Shown: positions 26,572 to 36,202, counted from the first letter of the stretch. The stretch is 64,000 nucleotides of DNA from Pseudomonas fluorescens (GCF_001307275.1 NZ_CP012831.1:1054001-1118000), one strand, 5' to 3'. Numbers and translations are program-made. The notes: generated by a model not told the origin, from the letters alone.

Positions 26572-26822
26572 TGGATGAAGCGCTCCCTGGCATGACATTG
26601 GAAAAACCCGGCCACCTATCTCACTGGCGTCTGGGGCATAATCTGCCGCCGCACTGGATTGAAACGGGTCGATGGGCTAAAAGATGCGCGGTGCGAAACT
26701 AAGTTCAGCCCCCTGGGCTCGAAAGTGTGCTGTATTTGACCGAACAACAATAGCCGCTCCTCACATTTTGGCTGACCGGCGTGTCCTGATCACCGCCCTT
26801 TAGGCTTGCGAGAAAACTATTC

Positions 26823-29114
26823 ATGAAGAAGCTGTGTTTGCTGGGCCTGTTTGTCAGTCTGGCCAGTCACTCCGTATTTGCCGACAACCTGCCCGCCCCC
26901 ATAGAGAACAAGGACGCCTTCATCAGCCATCTGATGAAGCAGATGACCCTCGAAGAGAAGATCGGCCAATTGCGCCTGATCAGCATCGGCCCGGAAATGC
27001 CCCGGGAGATGATTCGCAAGGAAATCGCCGCCGGCAACATTGGCGGTACGTTCAACTCCATCACCCGCGATGAGAACCGTCCGATGCAGGACGCGGCCAT
27101 GCGCAGCCGGTTGAAGATCCCGATGTTCTTCGCCTATGACGTGATCCACGGCCACCGCACGATTTTCCCGATCCCCCTGGCCCTGGCCTCGAGCTGGGAC
27201 ATGGACGCCATCTACCACTCCGGGCGCATCGCCGCCCAGGAAGCCGCGGCCGACAGCCTGGACATTACCTTCGCGCCCATGGTCGACATTTCCCGCGACC
27301 CACGTTGGGGCCGGACCTCCGAAGGTTTCGGCGAGGACACCTACCTGGTGTCGCGCATCGCCGGGGTGATGGTCAAGGCATTCCAGGGCAACGGCGCCAA
27401 CGCGGCCGACAGCATCATGGCCAGCGTCAAGCACTTCGCCCTCTACGGCGCAGTGGAAGGCGGTCGGGACTACAACACCGTGGACACGAGTCCGCTGAAA
27501 ATGTACCAGGACTACCTGCCGCCCTACCGCGCCGCCATCGACGCCGGAGCCGGCGGGGTGATGGTCGCGCTGAACTCCATCAACGGCGTGCCGGCCACCG
27601 CCAACACCTGGCTGATGAACGACCTGCTGCGCAAGGAATGGGGCTTCAAGGGCCTGGCGGTCAGTGACCACGGCGCCATCTTCGAACTGATCAAGCACGG
27701 CGTCGCCAAGGACGGTCGCGAAGCGGCGAAGCTGGCGATCAAGGCCGGCATCGACATGAGCATGAACGACTCGCTCTACGGCAAGGAACTGCCAGGGCTG
27801 CTCAAGGCCGGCGAGATCGAACAGAGCGACATCGACAACGCCGTGCGCGAAGTGCTCGCGGCCAAATACGACATGGGCCTGTTCAAGGATCCGTACCTGC
27901 GCATCGGCAAGGCCGAGGACGACCCGGTCGACACCTACGCCGAAAGCCGCCTGCACCGCGCCGATGCCCGTGACGTGGCACGCCGCAGCCTGGTCCTGCT
28001 GGAAAACCGCAACCAGACCCTGCCCCTGAAAAAGACCGCCAGGATCGCCCTGGTCGGCCCGCTGGCCAAGGCACCGATCGATATGATGGGCAGTTGGGCC
28101 GCGGCCGGGCGCCCTGCGCAATCGGTCACCCTGTTCGACGGTATGACCCGCGCCCTGGGCGCCGAGTCGAAGCTGATCTACGCCCGTGGCGCCAACATCA
28201 CCGGCGACAAGAAGGTGCTCGACTACCTGAACTTCCTCAACTTCGATGCCCCGGAAGTGGTGGATGACCCGCGCTCGGCCCAGGTGCTGATCGACGAAGC
28301 GGTGCAAGCCGCCAAGGACGCCGATGTGGTGGTGGCCGCCGTGGGCGAGTCCCGTGGCATGTCCCATGAGTCGTCGAGCCGTACCGAACTGAACATCCCG
28401 GCCAGCCAACGCGAGCTGATCAAGGCCCTGAAGGCCACCGGCAAGCCCCTGGTGCTGGTGCTGATGAATGGCCGTCCGCTGTCGTTGCTGGAAGAAAAGC
28501 AGCAGGCCGATGCGATCCTGGAAACCTGGTTCAGCGGCACCGAAGGTGGCAACGCCATCGCGGACGTGCTGTTCGGCGACTACAACCCGTCGGGCAAGCT
28601 GCCGATCACCTTCCCACGCTCGGTGGGGCAGATTCCGACCTACTACAACCACCTGAGCATTGGCCGGCCGTTCACGCCGGGCAAGCCGGGCAACTACACC
28701 TCGCAGTATTTCGATGACACCACCGGCCCGCTCTATCCGTTCGGCTACGGCCTGAGCTACACCGAGTTCAGCCTGTCGGACATGGCCCTGTCATCGACCA
28801 CGCTGAACAAGACCGGCAAGCTCGATGCCAGCGTAACCCTGGAAAACACCGGCAAGCGTGACGGCGAAACCGTGGTGCAGTTGTACATCCAGGACGTGAC
28901 CGGCTCGATCATTCGCCCGGTGAAAGAGCTGAAGAACTTCCGCAAGGTGATGCTCAAGGCTGGCGAGAAGAAAGTCATCCACTTCACCATCACCGAAGAC
29001 GACCTGAAGTTCTACAACGCCCAGCTCAAGTACGGGGCAGAGCCGGGCAAGTTCAACGTGCAGATCGGCCTGGATTCCCAGGACGTGAAGCAGCAGAGTT
29101 TTGAGTTGCTCTGA
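26823..29114 (+). CDS. bglX: Periplasmic beta-glucosidase (GH3)
   Basis: This 763-residue GH3 enzyme hydrolyses beta-linked glucosides in the periplasm. A signal peptide (MKKLCLLGLFVSLASHSVFA) is followed by the TIM-barrel domain, with DPRWGRTSEGFGED and the nucleophile D282 in VSDHGA. The alpha/beta sandwich holds VGESRGMSHESSSR, and the C-terminal fibronectin III-like domain follows PFGYGLSYTEF. Length and motifs match BglX. It appears monocistronic, with REP pairs directly downstream. Confidence 0.93.
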   Translation: MKKLCLLGLFVSLASHSVFADNLPAPIENKDAFISHLMKQMTLEEKIGQLRLISIGPEMPREMIRKEIAAGNIGGTFNSITRDENRPMQDAAMRSRLKIPMFFAYDVIHGHRTIFPIPLALASSWDMDAIYHSGRIAAQEAAADSLDITFAPMVDISRDPRWGRTSEGFGEDTYLVSRIAGVMVKAFQGNGANAADSIMASVKHFALYGAVEGGRDYNTVDTSPLKMYQDYLPPYRAAIDAGAGGVMVALNSINGVPATANTWLMNDLLRKEWGFKGLAVSDHGAIFELIKHGVAKDGREAAKLAIKAGIDMSMNDSLYGKELPGLLKAGEIEQSDIDNAVREVLAAKYDMGLFKDPYLRIGKAEDDPVDTYAESRLHRADARDVARRSLVLLENRNQTLPLKKTARIALVGPLAKAPIDMMGSWAAAGRPAQSVTLFDGMTRALGAESKLIYARGANITGDKKVLDYLNFLNFDAPEVVDDPRSAQVLIDEAVQAAKDADVVVAAVGESRGMSHESSSRTELNIPASQRELIKALKATGKPLVLVLMNGRPLSLLEEKQQADAILETWFSGTEGGNAIADVLFGDYNPSGKLPITFPRSVGQIPTYYNHLSIGRPFTPGKPGNYTSQYFDDTTGPLYPFGYGLSYTEFSLSDMALSSTTLNKTGKLDASVTLENTGKRDGETVVQLYIQDVTGSIIRPVKELKNFRKVMLKAGEKKVIHFTITEDDLKFYNAQLKYGAEPGKFNVQIGLDSQDVKQQSFELL

Positions 29115-29136
29115 CCTTCAGAACAACTTGATCCTC

Positions 29137-29226
29137 CTGTGGGAGCGAGCTTGCTCGCGATAGCGTCAGGTCAGCCGCATCGATATCGACTGACACTCCG
29201 CTATCGCGAGCAAGCTCGCTCCCACA
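29137..29226. repeat. REP pair
   Basis: Facing CTGTGGGAGCGAGCTTGCTC units after bglX. The loop is itself partly palindromic (around TCGATATCGA). Confidence 0.92.
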
Positions 29227-29267
29227 ATGGGTTCTGTGGCAAACGCTTTTGTGACCGCTGAAAATCC

Positions 29268-29360
29268 ACTGTGGGAGCGAGCTTGCTCGCGATGGCGTCA
29301 GATCAGCCGCATCGACATTGGCTGATACTCTGCTATCGCGAGCAAGCTCGCTCCCACAGT
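29268..29360. repeat. REP pair
   Basis: A second pair 41 bases after the first. Its loop shares GTCAGRTCAGCCGCATCGA with its neighbour, so the two look like a duplication. Confidence 0.92.
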
Positions 29361-29378
29361 TGTATCTGGGTGCTTGAG

Positions 29379-30536
29379 CTAACCGCGCCGATCCAACAGA
29401 TTCACCACCACCCGATCCACCAACCCCCACACCCGCTGCTTGAATCGCTTCCACAACGGTCGGCGCTGCCAGGCGTCGAGGCTGACTTGCAGGCTCTGGG
29501 CGAAATCCCGCTCGAAACTGGCCGCCACGGCGCTGCTGAGCCTGGAATCCAGGGCTTCCAGATTGGCTTCCAGATTGAAACGCAGGTTCCAGTGATCGAA
29601 ATTGCAGGAGCCGATGCTGACCCAATCATCCACCAACACCATCTTCAGGTGCAGGAAACACGGCTGGTACTCGAAAATCTGCACGCCGGCCCTGAGCAAT
29701 CGCGGGTAGTAACGGTGCCCGGCGTAGCGCACGGATGGGTGATCGGTGCGCGGGCCGGTCAGCAGCAGGCGCACGTCGATGCCCCGGGCGGCGGCCTTGC
29801 GCAAGGAGCGGCGCACGTTCCAGGTCGGCAGGAAATATGGCGTCGCCATCCAGATGCGTTTCTGGCCGCTGTTCAATGCCCGGGATAGCGATTGCAGGAT
29901 GTCGCGATGCTGGCGGGCGTCGGCATACGCCACCCGGCCCATGCCTTCGCCCACCGGCGGGATGCGCGGCAGGCGCGGCAAGCCGAAATTGGAGGCTGGC
30001 TTCCAGGCCCGCCGATGACGGTTGGCAAGCCACTGGCGGTCGAACAGCAACTGCCAGTCGAGCACCAGCGGGCCGACGATTTCCACCATCACTTCGTGCC
30101 ACTCACTGCGGTCGTCGAGGGGGTTCCAGAATTCATCGGTCACCCCGGTGCCACCGACCACGGCCAGGCGCTGGTCCACCAACAGCAGCTTGCGGTGATC
30201 CCGATAAAGGTTGCGCACCCAGCGGCGCCAGCTCAGGCGATTGTAGAAACGCAACTCAACCCCAGCCTCGGTCAGGCGCTTGCGCAAGGCCAGGGTAAAC
30301 GCCAGGCTGCCATAGTCATCGAACAGGCAGCGCACGCGAACGCCCCGCTCGGCGGCCTGCACCAGTGCCTGGACCATCGCCTCGGCGCAGGCCCCCGCCT
30401 CCACCAGGTACAGCTCCAGTTCGACCTGCTCCTGGGCACGGGCGATTTCCACCAGCATGCGTGGGAAGAACTGTGGGCCGTCGATCAACAGCTCGAAGCG
30501 ATTGCCTTCACGCCAGGGAAAGACCGGGCCGCTCAT
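29379..30536 (-). CDS. clsB: Phospholipase D family protein, cardiolipin synthase-like
   Basis: A 385-residue protein with two HKD motifs: DHRKLLLVDQRLAVVGG (about 113-129) and HLKMVLVDDWVSIGSCNFD (about 300-318). This arrangement, without N-terminal membrane helices, fits ClsB/YbhO-type cardiolipin synthases, which condense phospholipids in the inner membrane. The 3' end is basic and tryptophan-rich, suited to membrane contact. It is followed upstream by the yceI gene with only one base between them. Confidence 0.85.
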   Translation of the reverse strand: MSGPVFPWREGNRFELLIDGPQFFPRMLVEIARAQEQVELELYLVEAGACAEAMVQALVQAAERGVRVRCLFDDYGSLAFTLALRKRLTEAGVELRFYNRLSWRRWVRNLYRDHRKLLLVDQRLAVVGGTGVTDEFWNPLDDRSEWHEVMVEIVGPLVLDWQLLFDRQWLANRHRRAWKPASNFGLPRLPRIPPVGEGMGRVAYADARQHRDILQSLSRALNSGQKRIWMATPYFLPTWNVRRSLRKAAARGIDVRLLLTGPRTDHPSVRYAGHRYYPRLLRAGVQIFEYQPCFLHLKMVLVDDWVSIGSCNFDHWNLRFNLEANLEALDSRLSSAVAASFERDFAQSLQVSLDAWQRRPLWKRFKQRVWGLVDRVVVNLLDRRG

Positions 30537-30537
30537 G

Positions 30538-31128
30538 TCAGCGCGCCGTGAAGATCAGCACCGCATTCACCGGCACCGACAGGCTGATGGCCGACAAACC
30601 GGCCAGGTTGCGGAGCTTTTCCAGGCCCGGCGCCAGATCGAAATCCGCCGCGTTGAGCACCACCGGCTCCAGGGTCACCACTTGGAAGCGGCGTTCATCC
30701 AGGCGCGTCGCCAGCAGTTCGACGGGGTACTCATGCTGCTTGCCGTGCAGGTTCACCGTCAGCGGCAGGCGCAACTCCAACTGCGCGCCATTGGCCAGGT
30801 CCTGGATCGGTGCCAGGTCGATCTTGGCGGTAACGGTGGCTTCGGCGAATTGCTTGATCTGGAACAACTCGGCGCGCATGCGCTCGTCCCGCAGGGGAAT
30901 GCCGCTGTTGATGGATTCCAGCTCCACTTCCAGGCGCGCCAAGCCGTCGGGCTGGACTTGACCGTGCAGCACCAGGAAACGCTGGACCTCGGAAACGTTG
31001 CCGTTTTTGCTGCTGATAAACGACAGCCGCGACGACTCGCCGTCCAGGTACCAGTCGGCCTGGGCCGGCAACGCTGCGCAGGCCAGCAGCAGGCTGGCGA
31101 CCGCGTGAGGGAAAAACCGCTTGAACAT
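30538..31128 (-). CDS. YceI family periplasmic protein
   Basis: A 196-residue exported protein. The signal peptide MFKRFFPHAVASLLLACAALPAQA is followed by a lipocalin-like YceI domain (DGESSRLSFISSKNG, ISLSVPVNAVLIFTAR). Members bind isoprenoid or other hydrophobic ligands. ATG 31128 matches the signal peptide; the longer open frame lacks one. The stop is one base from the cardiolipin synthase-like gene, so the two are co-transcribed. Confidence 0.88.
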   Translation of the reverse strand: MFKRFFPHAVASLLLACAALPAQADWYLDGESSRLSFISSKNGNVSEVQRFLVLHGQVQPDGLARLEVELESINSGIPLRDERMRAELFQIKQFAEATVTAKIDLAPIQDLANGAQLELRLPLTVNLHGKQHEYPVELLATRLDERRFQVVTLEPVVLNAADFDLAPGLEKLRNLAGLSAISLSVPVNAVLIFTAR

Positions 31129-31245
31129 ACACACTCGGGGGGCAGATAAACCTGTGGCGAACCTTAACCGGGCCGAGGGCGCTTGCAAACTGTCTGTTTC
31201 AACAACCGCCCAGGAATACAGAGAACCTGGGGGCAAGAGGTTTAT

Positions 31246-31316
31246 CTGTGGGAGCAAGGCTTGCCCGCGATGGCGTTTTCAACATCGCCATCGCGGGCAA
31301 GCCTTGCTCCCACAAT
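31246..31316. repeat. REP pair (GCAAGGCTTGCCCGC type)
   Basis: Almost perfectly symmetrical: CTGTGGGAGCAAGGCTTGCCC and its complement flank a short 13-base centre. Confidence 0.92.
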
Positions 31317-31351
31317 AGGATCGACGTGAGGCCATGTTTCCAAAGGTTAGT

Positions 31352-31663
31352 TCAGGGCTCCAACCGACACCCCTGCCGCTCTCCCAACCATTGCGCACTG
31401 TTGCTGCGCCCCAACCCGCTGACGGTGACGCGCTTGGCTTCAACGGTCTCGAGAAAATCGCGGATGGGCACTGCCTGCTTCACAAAACCCCGACAATACT
31501 CGGCCGGTTGCTGCATCACATAGCGGCACGAGCAGTATTCCTTGGCGGTGTAGGCACTGATGATGTCGGGGAAAGCCTGCAATGCCACCCGCTCCAGCCA
31601 GACCCAACTGAACAGGGCAATGAGTAGCACCGACAGCAAGGTCAGCAGGATTTTGCGCTTCAT
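31352..31663 (-). CDS. Small cysteine-rich exported protein
   Basis: A 103-residue protein with an N-terminal membrane or signal segment (about 5-24). Cysteines occur in EYCSCRY, EYCRGF and QGCRLEP, which could form disulfides in the periplasm. Its ATG overlaps the stop of the serine hydrolase by 4 bases, so translation is coupled and the two proteins may work together. I do not recognise a named family. Confidence 0.75.
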   Translation of the reverse strand: MKRKILLTLLSVLLIALFSWVWLERVALQAFPDIISAYTAKEYCSCRYVMQQPAEYCRGFVKQAVPIRDFLETVEAKRVTVSGLGRSNSAQWLGERQGCRLEP

Positions 31664-32754
31664 GGCTGCCCCTTCCCAGCGAACGCCGCCATGGCGCGCT
31701 TGAGCAGTTCGTTATGGCGATAGCTGCCGTCGCGGTCGTCGCCGTAGCGCACTATCACCAGTCTGGCGCTGGGGATGACGTACAGCGCCTGGCCCCAATG
31801 GCCCAGCGCGGCGAAGGTATCCGGCGGCGCATCGGGCCAGGGGTGGAGCGCCGGATCGGCGCCGCGGTTGAGCCACCAGTGCCCGCCCGGCACGGCTTCG
31901 TCCTGGCCGGCCTGGAAGTGCACGAACGGTTCGCGGCTGAACGCGACCCAATCCTTGGGGATCAGTTGCCGTTCGCCCCAGCGGCCGTCCCGTTGCATCA
32001 ACAACCCGACACGCGCCAGGTCCCGCGCCGTGAGGTAGGCATAGGACGATCCCACGAACGTGCCGCTGGCGTCGGTTTCCCAAGTCGCGTGGCGGATGCC
32101 CAGGGGCTCGAACAGGGCCGTCCAGGGATAATCGGGATAGCGTGCCGCACCGACGATGTTTTTCAGGGCCGCCGCCAACAGGTTGCTGTCACCGCTGGAA
32201 TAACGAAACGCCTGCCCCGGGGGGCTGAAGCTTTCATGCCGTGCGGTAAACGCCGCCATGTCATGACGCCCGCGGGTATAGAGCATCGCCACCACCGAGG
32301 ACTTGAGCGGCGCGTATTCGTAGTCCTCCTGCCAATCCAGGCCAGACGCCCAGTGGAAAAGATCGGCCAGGGTCAGGCCCGGGTGCCGGTTCAGGGGTGG
32401 GTAGTACTTGGCTGCCGGATCGTCCAGGGCAAAGCGCTGTTCGCCGTAGGCCACGCCGAACACCGTCGCCAACAGACTTTTGCTGATGGACCAGGTCAGG
32501 TGCGGGGTCTGGGCGGTGGTCGGCCCGGCGTAGCGTTCATAGACCAGTCGACCGTCCTGGATCACCAGCAGCGCATCGGTACGGATGCCCTCACGGCTCG
32601 CGTCGTCCCGGAATGGGAAGGCGTATTGTTCCAAGGCTTCGATGGCCGGCCCGCTGGGAGTCGGGCCGCTTGGCCATTGCTCGCCGGGCCAGTCTTCGGC
32701 CTGGACGCTCAGGTTGAGTATCAGCAGCGGGATCAGGAACCAGCCTTTGGACAT
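31660..32754 (-). CDS. Serine hydrolase, class C beta-lactamase/NylB-like
   Basis: A 364-residue exported protein (signal to about residue 19). It has the SxxK nucleophile motif SISKS (about 88-92), a YSS motif in FRYSSGDSNLL, and GHWGQ replacing the usual KTG. This resembles 6-aminohexanoate-dimer hydrolase and related esterases more than true beta-lactamases. The natural substrate is unknown. The small cysteine-rich gene follows with a 4-base overlap. Confidence 0.87.
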   Translation of the reverse strand: MSKGWFLIPLLILNLSVQAEDWPGEQWPSGPTPSGPAIEALEQYAFPFRDDASREGIRTDALLVIQDGRLVYERYAGPTTAQTPHLTWSISKSLLATVFGVAYGEQRFALDDPAAKYYPPLNRHPGLTLADLFHWASGLDWQEDYEYAPLKSSVVAMLYTRGRHDMAAFTARHESFSPPGQAFRYSSGDSNLLAAALKNIVGAARYPDYPWTALFEPLGIRHATWETDASGTFVGSSYAYLTARDLARVGLLMQRDGRWGERQLIPKDWVAFSREPFVHFQAGQDEAVPGGHWWLNRGADPALHPWPDAPPDTFAALGHWGQALYVIPSARLVIVRYGDDRDGSYRHNELLKRAMAAFAGKGQP

Positions 32755-32821
32755 GCTTGGGGCTCGCAGGTTTTAACCTTCAGAGCCTATGCAGACTTGA
32801 TGACAATTTGAGTGTGTGCCC

Positions 32822-32912
32822 CCTGTGGGAGCGAGCTTGCTCGCGATAGCGGAGTGTCAGCCAACATCATTGTCGCTGATCCAGCGCTATCGCGAGCAAG
32901 CTCGCTCCCACA
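32822..32912. repeat. REP pair
   Basis: Facing CTGTGGGAGCGAGCTTGCTC units between two minus-strand genes. Confidence 0.92.
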
Positions 32913-32932
32913 ATGGATGGTCGTTTGGAGCG

Positions 32933-33805
32933 CTATCCCAACGCCTTGGCCAACCGCTTGGCCCGCGCCCCCGCCGCAAGGTCCATCACACCTTTGTCCC
33001 GCGTCCACATCTCGCGCCACACCGCAGGCCCGGCGGCCAGGGCAGCGTCGAGTTCGTCGTCGAGCCCTTGGAACTGGGCGAACAACCCGCCCAGCAGCAC
33101 ATGCCCGGCAGGGCTGGAAGGGTTGTGGCGACTCACCTCCGCGCAGCCGGCAAGCAACGCCAGCAGGCGCAATTGCAACACCTGGGGCCAGGCACATTCC
33201 TGCCCGACGCCATACAACCAGGCCGTCATCGCGCTGAGTACATAAAGGTCTTCCAGGGTGCGGAACGGTTTGACGTAGGCGTCCCAGCCATCACCGGCCA
33301 GCAACTCGCACAGCGCGCCGTCGAGCAGCACGCGGCCATGGCTGATGTCCGGCATCAGGCCCATGGCGGGGAGTTTTTCCAGGGTCACGCCAGGCTCGCC
33401 CGCATAGGCCACTGCCAGGTTCAGTCGTGGCGTTTCGCCGGGCGCTTCGCTGCGAGCGGCAATCAGCAGCCACTCGGCGGCGTCGCCAGCGGTGACGAAA
33501 TCCTTGCGCCCGCTCAGGCGCAAATCGTCGAGGCGGGTTTGCATGTCCGCCGGGCGCAAGCTGCGTTGTTCGGTGGCACACAGGGCGCCAAGGCTCTGGG
33601 GCGCGCTCGGCCAAAGCACCCGCAGCGCCGCCTGGTACCCCACCAGGAACGCCAGCCCCGGCGTGGCCATCGACCGAGCACCGACCACGGCCAACTCGAA
33701 CGGCGTCACCGGCCCCAGGCGTTGCAACAACGCGGCATAACCTTCAGCCAGGTCCGGATAGGTGGGTAGGCGCTCGCCACGTTCGATCAGGGTGTGCCAG
33801 GGCAT
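32933..33805 (-). CDS. Acyl-CoA dehydrogenase-like protein
   Basis: A 290-residue protein whose middle region (DLRLSGRKDFVTAGDAAEWLLIAAR) resembles the beta domain of acyl-CoA dehydrogenases. It is shorter than the usual 380 residues, and no clear catalytic glutamate or full C-terminal helical domain is visible. An active enzyme is therefore uncertain. It is divergent from olsB, and a Pho-box-like site lies between them. A role beside ornithine lipid metabolism is only a suggestion. Confidence 0.7.
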   Translation of the reverse strand: MPWHTLIERGERLPTYPDLAEGYAALLQRLGPVTPFELAVVGARSMATPGLAFLVGYQAALRVLWPSAPQSLGALCATEQRSLRPADMQTRLDDLRLSGRKDFVTAGDAAEWLLIAARSEAPGETPRLNLAVAYAGEPGVTLEKLPAMGLMPDISHGRVLLDGALCELLAGDGWDAYVKPFRTLEDLYVLSAMTAWLYGVGQECAWPQVLQLRLLALLAGCAEVSRHNPSSPAGHVLLGGLFAQFQGLDDELDAALAAGPAVWREMWTRDKGVMDLAAGARAKRLAKALG

Positions 33806-33823
33806 GAGAGGGCTCCTTGAAGG

Positions 33824-33852
33824 CTGTCATATAAGCATCACCAAAGCTTCAT
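33824..33852. promoter_or_regulatory. Probable PhoB box upstream of olsBA
   Basis: Three direct 7-mers spaced 11 bases apart, CTGTCAT, GCATCAC and GCTTCAT. The first equals the PhoB consensus half-site and the others keep its TCAY end. They lie 99 bases before olsB. Phosphate starvation is a known inducer of ornithine lipid synthesis. Confidence 0.6.
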
Positions 33853-33950
33853 GGCGATGACACCGGGGCTACATAGCCTGACTTTGCACAACATGGCTGC
33901 ATAAAGAAAGTCGACAGGCTGCAACTGAACAGCCCGCACGGAGATTCGCT

Positions 33951-34706
33951 ATGACCCAGATCGCCCGCATCAGCGACACCGGCAATGAACGCCGCCTGCA
34001 AGCCGAACGCCTGATCGGCGCCCACGCCTTGCAAGAAGCCCAGGCCCTGCGCTTCAACGTCTTCAGCGGCGAATTCAACGCCAAGCTCAAAGGCGCGGAA
34101 AAGGGTCTGGACATGGATGACTATGATGTTCACTGCGCCCACATCGGCGTACGCGACCTGAACACCGGCCGCCTCGTGGCCACCACGCGCCTGCTCGACC
34201 ACCAGGCCGCCAGCAGCCTGGGCCGGTTCTACAGCGAAGAAGAATTCAGCCTCCACGGCCTGGTCCATCTCAAGGGCCCGATCCTGGAAATCGGTCGTAC
34301 CTGCGTCGACCCGGCCTACCGCAACGGCGGCACCATCGCGGTGCTCTGGGGCGAACTGGCCGAAGTCCTGAACGAAGGCGGCTACAGCTACCTGATGGGC
34401 TGCGCGAGCATTCCGATGCAGGATGGCGGCATCCAGGCCCAGGCAATCATGCAGCGCCTGCGCGAACGCTACCTGTGCACCGAACACCTGCAGGCCGTGC
34501 CGAAAAAACCGCTGCCGAGCCTGGACGTACCGTCCAACGTCATCGCCGAAATGCCGCCGCTGCTCAAGGCCTACATGCGCCTGGGCGCGAAGATTTGCGG
34601 CGAGCCGTGCTGGGACGAGGACTTCCAGGTGGCCGACGTGTTCATCCTGCTCAAGCGCGACGAACTCTGCCCGCGCTACGCCCGCCACTTCAAGGCAGCC
34701 GTGTAA
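33951..34706 (+). CDS. olsB: L-ornithine N(alpha)-acyltransferase
   Basis: A 251-residue GNAT-like enzyme that transfers a 3-hydroxyacyl group from ACP to ornithine, the first step of ornithine lipid synthesis. It shows the family's [12 protein letters not shown]-type start ([16 protein letters not shown]) and [21 protein letters not shown] precedes the ATG. The stop TAA overlaps the olsA ATG by one base, so the two are translationally coupled. Confidence 0.93.
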   Translation: MTQIARISDTGNERRLQAERLIGAHALQEAQALRFNVFSGEFNAKLKGAEKGLDMDDYDVHCAHIGVRDLNTGRLVATTRLLDHQAASSLGRFYSEEEFSLHGLVHLKGPILEIGRTCVDPAYRNGGTIAVLWGELAEVLNEGGYSYLMGCASIPMQDGGIQAQAIMQRLRERYLCTEHLQAVPKKPLPSLDVPSNVIAEMPPLLKAYMRLGAKICGEPCWDEDFQVADVFILLKRDELCPRYARHFKAAV

Positions 34707-35497
34707 TGAGCCGGTTGCGGGTGTACGCGCGTATCGCGCGAGTCTTGCTGGTGGTGACCCTGGGCCTGAGCATGGCCAGCGTGTTCGGCCTGTTCGAACG
34801 CCTGGGGGTCGCCAACTCGATGGTCCGTCGCCAGCGCTGGTCGCGGTTCTTCATGGCGCGGCTGAGCCATGCCCTGCCCTTTTCAGTCACCGTCCACGGT
34901 CAACTGCCGCAACGGCCGATGCTGTGGGTCAGTAACCATGTGTCCTGGACTGACATCCCGTTGCTGGGCATGCTCACACCGATGTCATTCCTGTCCAAGG
35001 CCGAAGTGCGCACCTGGCCGGTGGCCGGATGGCTGGCCGCCAAGGCCGGCAGCCTGTTTATCCGGCGCGGGTCGGGTGACAGCCAACTGATCCGCAAACA
35101 AATGAGCCGCCACCTGGAACAGGCCCATCCGCTGCTGATGTTCCCGGAAGGCACCACCACCGATGGCCGATCCCTGCGCACGTTCCATGGGCGCTTGTTG
35201 TCGGCAGCCATCGATGCCGATGTGGCGTTGCAGCCAGTGGCGATCCGTTACCTGCGCGACGGTGAGCCGGATTCGCTGGCACCGTTCATTGGCGATGATG
35301 ATTTGCTGTCGCACCTGATGCGCCTGTTCGCCAATGATCGGGGCGACGTGCACATCCATCTGCTGGAACCGATTGCCTGCCACGGCCAGGAACGCGCCGC
35401 CCTGGCGTTCCAGGCGCAACAGGCGGTGCACAAGGCGTTGTTCGGGACGATTCCCGAGAAACAGCAAGCGCCGATGCGGCCTGCCATCGCGGCTTGA
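34706..35497 (+). CDS. olsA: Lyso-ornithine lipid acyltransferase
   Basis: A 263-residue PlsC-like acyltransferase that completes ornithine lipid by adding the second fatty acid. One or two N-terminal hydrophobic segments (about 10-30) anchor it. The catalytic NHVSWTD (HX4D) lies near residue 77 and the glycerolipid-binding FPEGTTTDG near 145. It starts within the olsB stop codon. A REP pair follows. Confidence 0.92.
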   Translation: MSRLRVYARIARVLLVVTLGLSMASVFGLFERLGVANSMVRRQRWSRFFMARLSHALPFSVTVHGQLPQRPMLWVSNHVSWTDIPLLGMLTPMSFLSKAEVRTWPVAGWLAAKAGSLFIRRGSGDSQLIRKQMSRHLEQAHPLLMFPEGTTTDGRSLRTFHGRLLSAAIDADVALQPVAIRYLRDGEPDSLAPFIGDDDLLSHLMRLFANDRGDVHIHLLEPIACHGQERAALAFQAQQAVHKALFGTIPEKQQAPMRPAIAA

Positions 35498-35524
35498 ACC
35501 GGATCCTTTCGTGCAGAAGGATCC

Positions 35525-35617
35525 CTTGTGGGAGCGAGCTTGCTCGCGATAGCGGCTTAACATTCAGCAGATGAACTGGCTGATACACCGCTATCGCGAG
35601 CAAGCTCGCTCCCACAA
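35525..35617. repeat. REP pair
   Basis: Facing TTGTGGGAGCGAGCTTGCTC units between the convergent olsA and acpH genes. It reaches to within a base of the acpH stop. Confidence 0.92.
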
Positions 35618-36202
35618 TTAGTCCTGCGGCGTGACCTGGTTTTGAGCAAAATCCTGAAGCTGAGGGTAGAACAACCGGAAATCCTCGCTCAGCGGCTCAT
35701 AAAGCTCGATCAACTCCGCCATCGCCCCGGCCAGTTCCTCGGGTCGGGACAGGCGGCGGGAAATGCCGCGCAGTACCTGCCCCAGCACGTCGAATTCCTG
35801 ATAAGACCCCAGCCAGTCATCCGCCGCCATATACGGCGCGATCTGTGCCAGGCGCCCTGGCAACTGCGGTTCGGTGCGCAGTACCTGGTAGACACGGGAC
35901 GTGAAATCCACCAGCGGCCCTTCGCCGTACAACGCCCAGTCCCGGGCCAGGCAGTGATCGAAAAACACGTCCAGCACAATCCCGGCATAGCGCCGTCGCA
36001 CCGTGGAAAAACGCGACAGGGCAATGCCCACCAAGGGATGGCGGTCGGTGTACATGTCGATGCGCCGATGCAGGGCAATCGCCGCTTCGATCTGCGGATC
36101 GTACTGCCCTTGCAACGGCCCTTTGACGAAGTCGCCGTAGAGGCTGCCGAGCAGTTGTTCCCGGCCAGGGCCGCCGAGGTGCAGGTGCGCGAGATAGTTC
36201 AT
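35618..36202 (-). CDS. acpH: ACP phosphodiesterase
   Basis: A 194-residue HD-domain-like enzyme that removes the phosphopantetheine arm from acyl carrier protein. The N terminus MNYLAHLHLGG, the GDFVKG motif, and HRRIDMYTDRHP match AcpH. It is divergent from the ArsR gene, and the operator cluster at 36231 lies between the two starts. Confidence 0.9.
   Translation of the reverse strand: MNYLAHLHLGGPGREQLLGSLYGDFVKGPLQGQYDPQIEAAIALHRRIDMYTDRHPLVGIALSRFSTVRRRYAGIVLDVFFDHCLARDWALYGEGPLVDFTSRVYQVLRTEPQLPGRLAQIAPYMAADDWLGSYQEFDVLGQVLRGISRRLSRPEELAGAMAELIELYEPLSEDFRLFYPQLQDFAQNQVTPQD

Noticed and set aside
26817-28652. 611-residue open frame antisense to bglX
   Set aside because: Complement shadow of a clear GH3 gene, without domains or a ribosome site.
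31660-32754. True class C beta-lactamase
   Set aside because: The KTG motif is replaced by GHWG and there is no ampR neighbour; a NylB/esterase-like hydrolase fits better.
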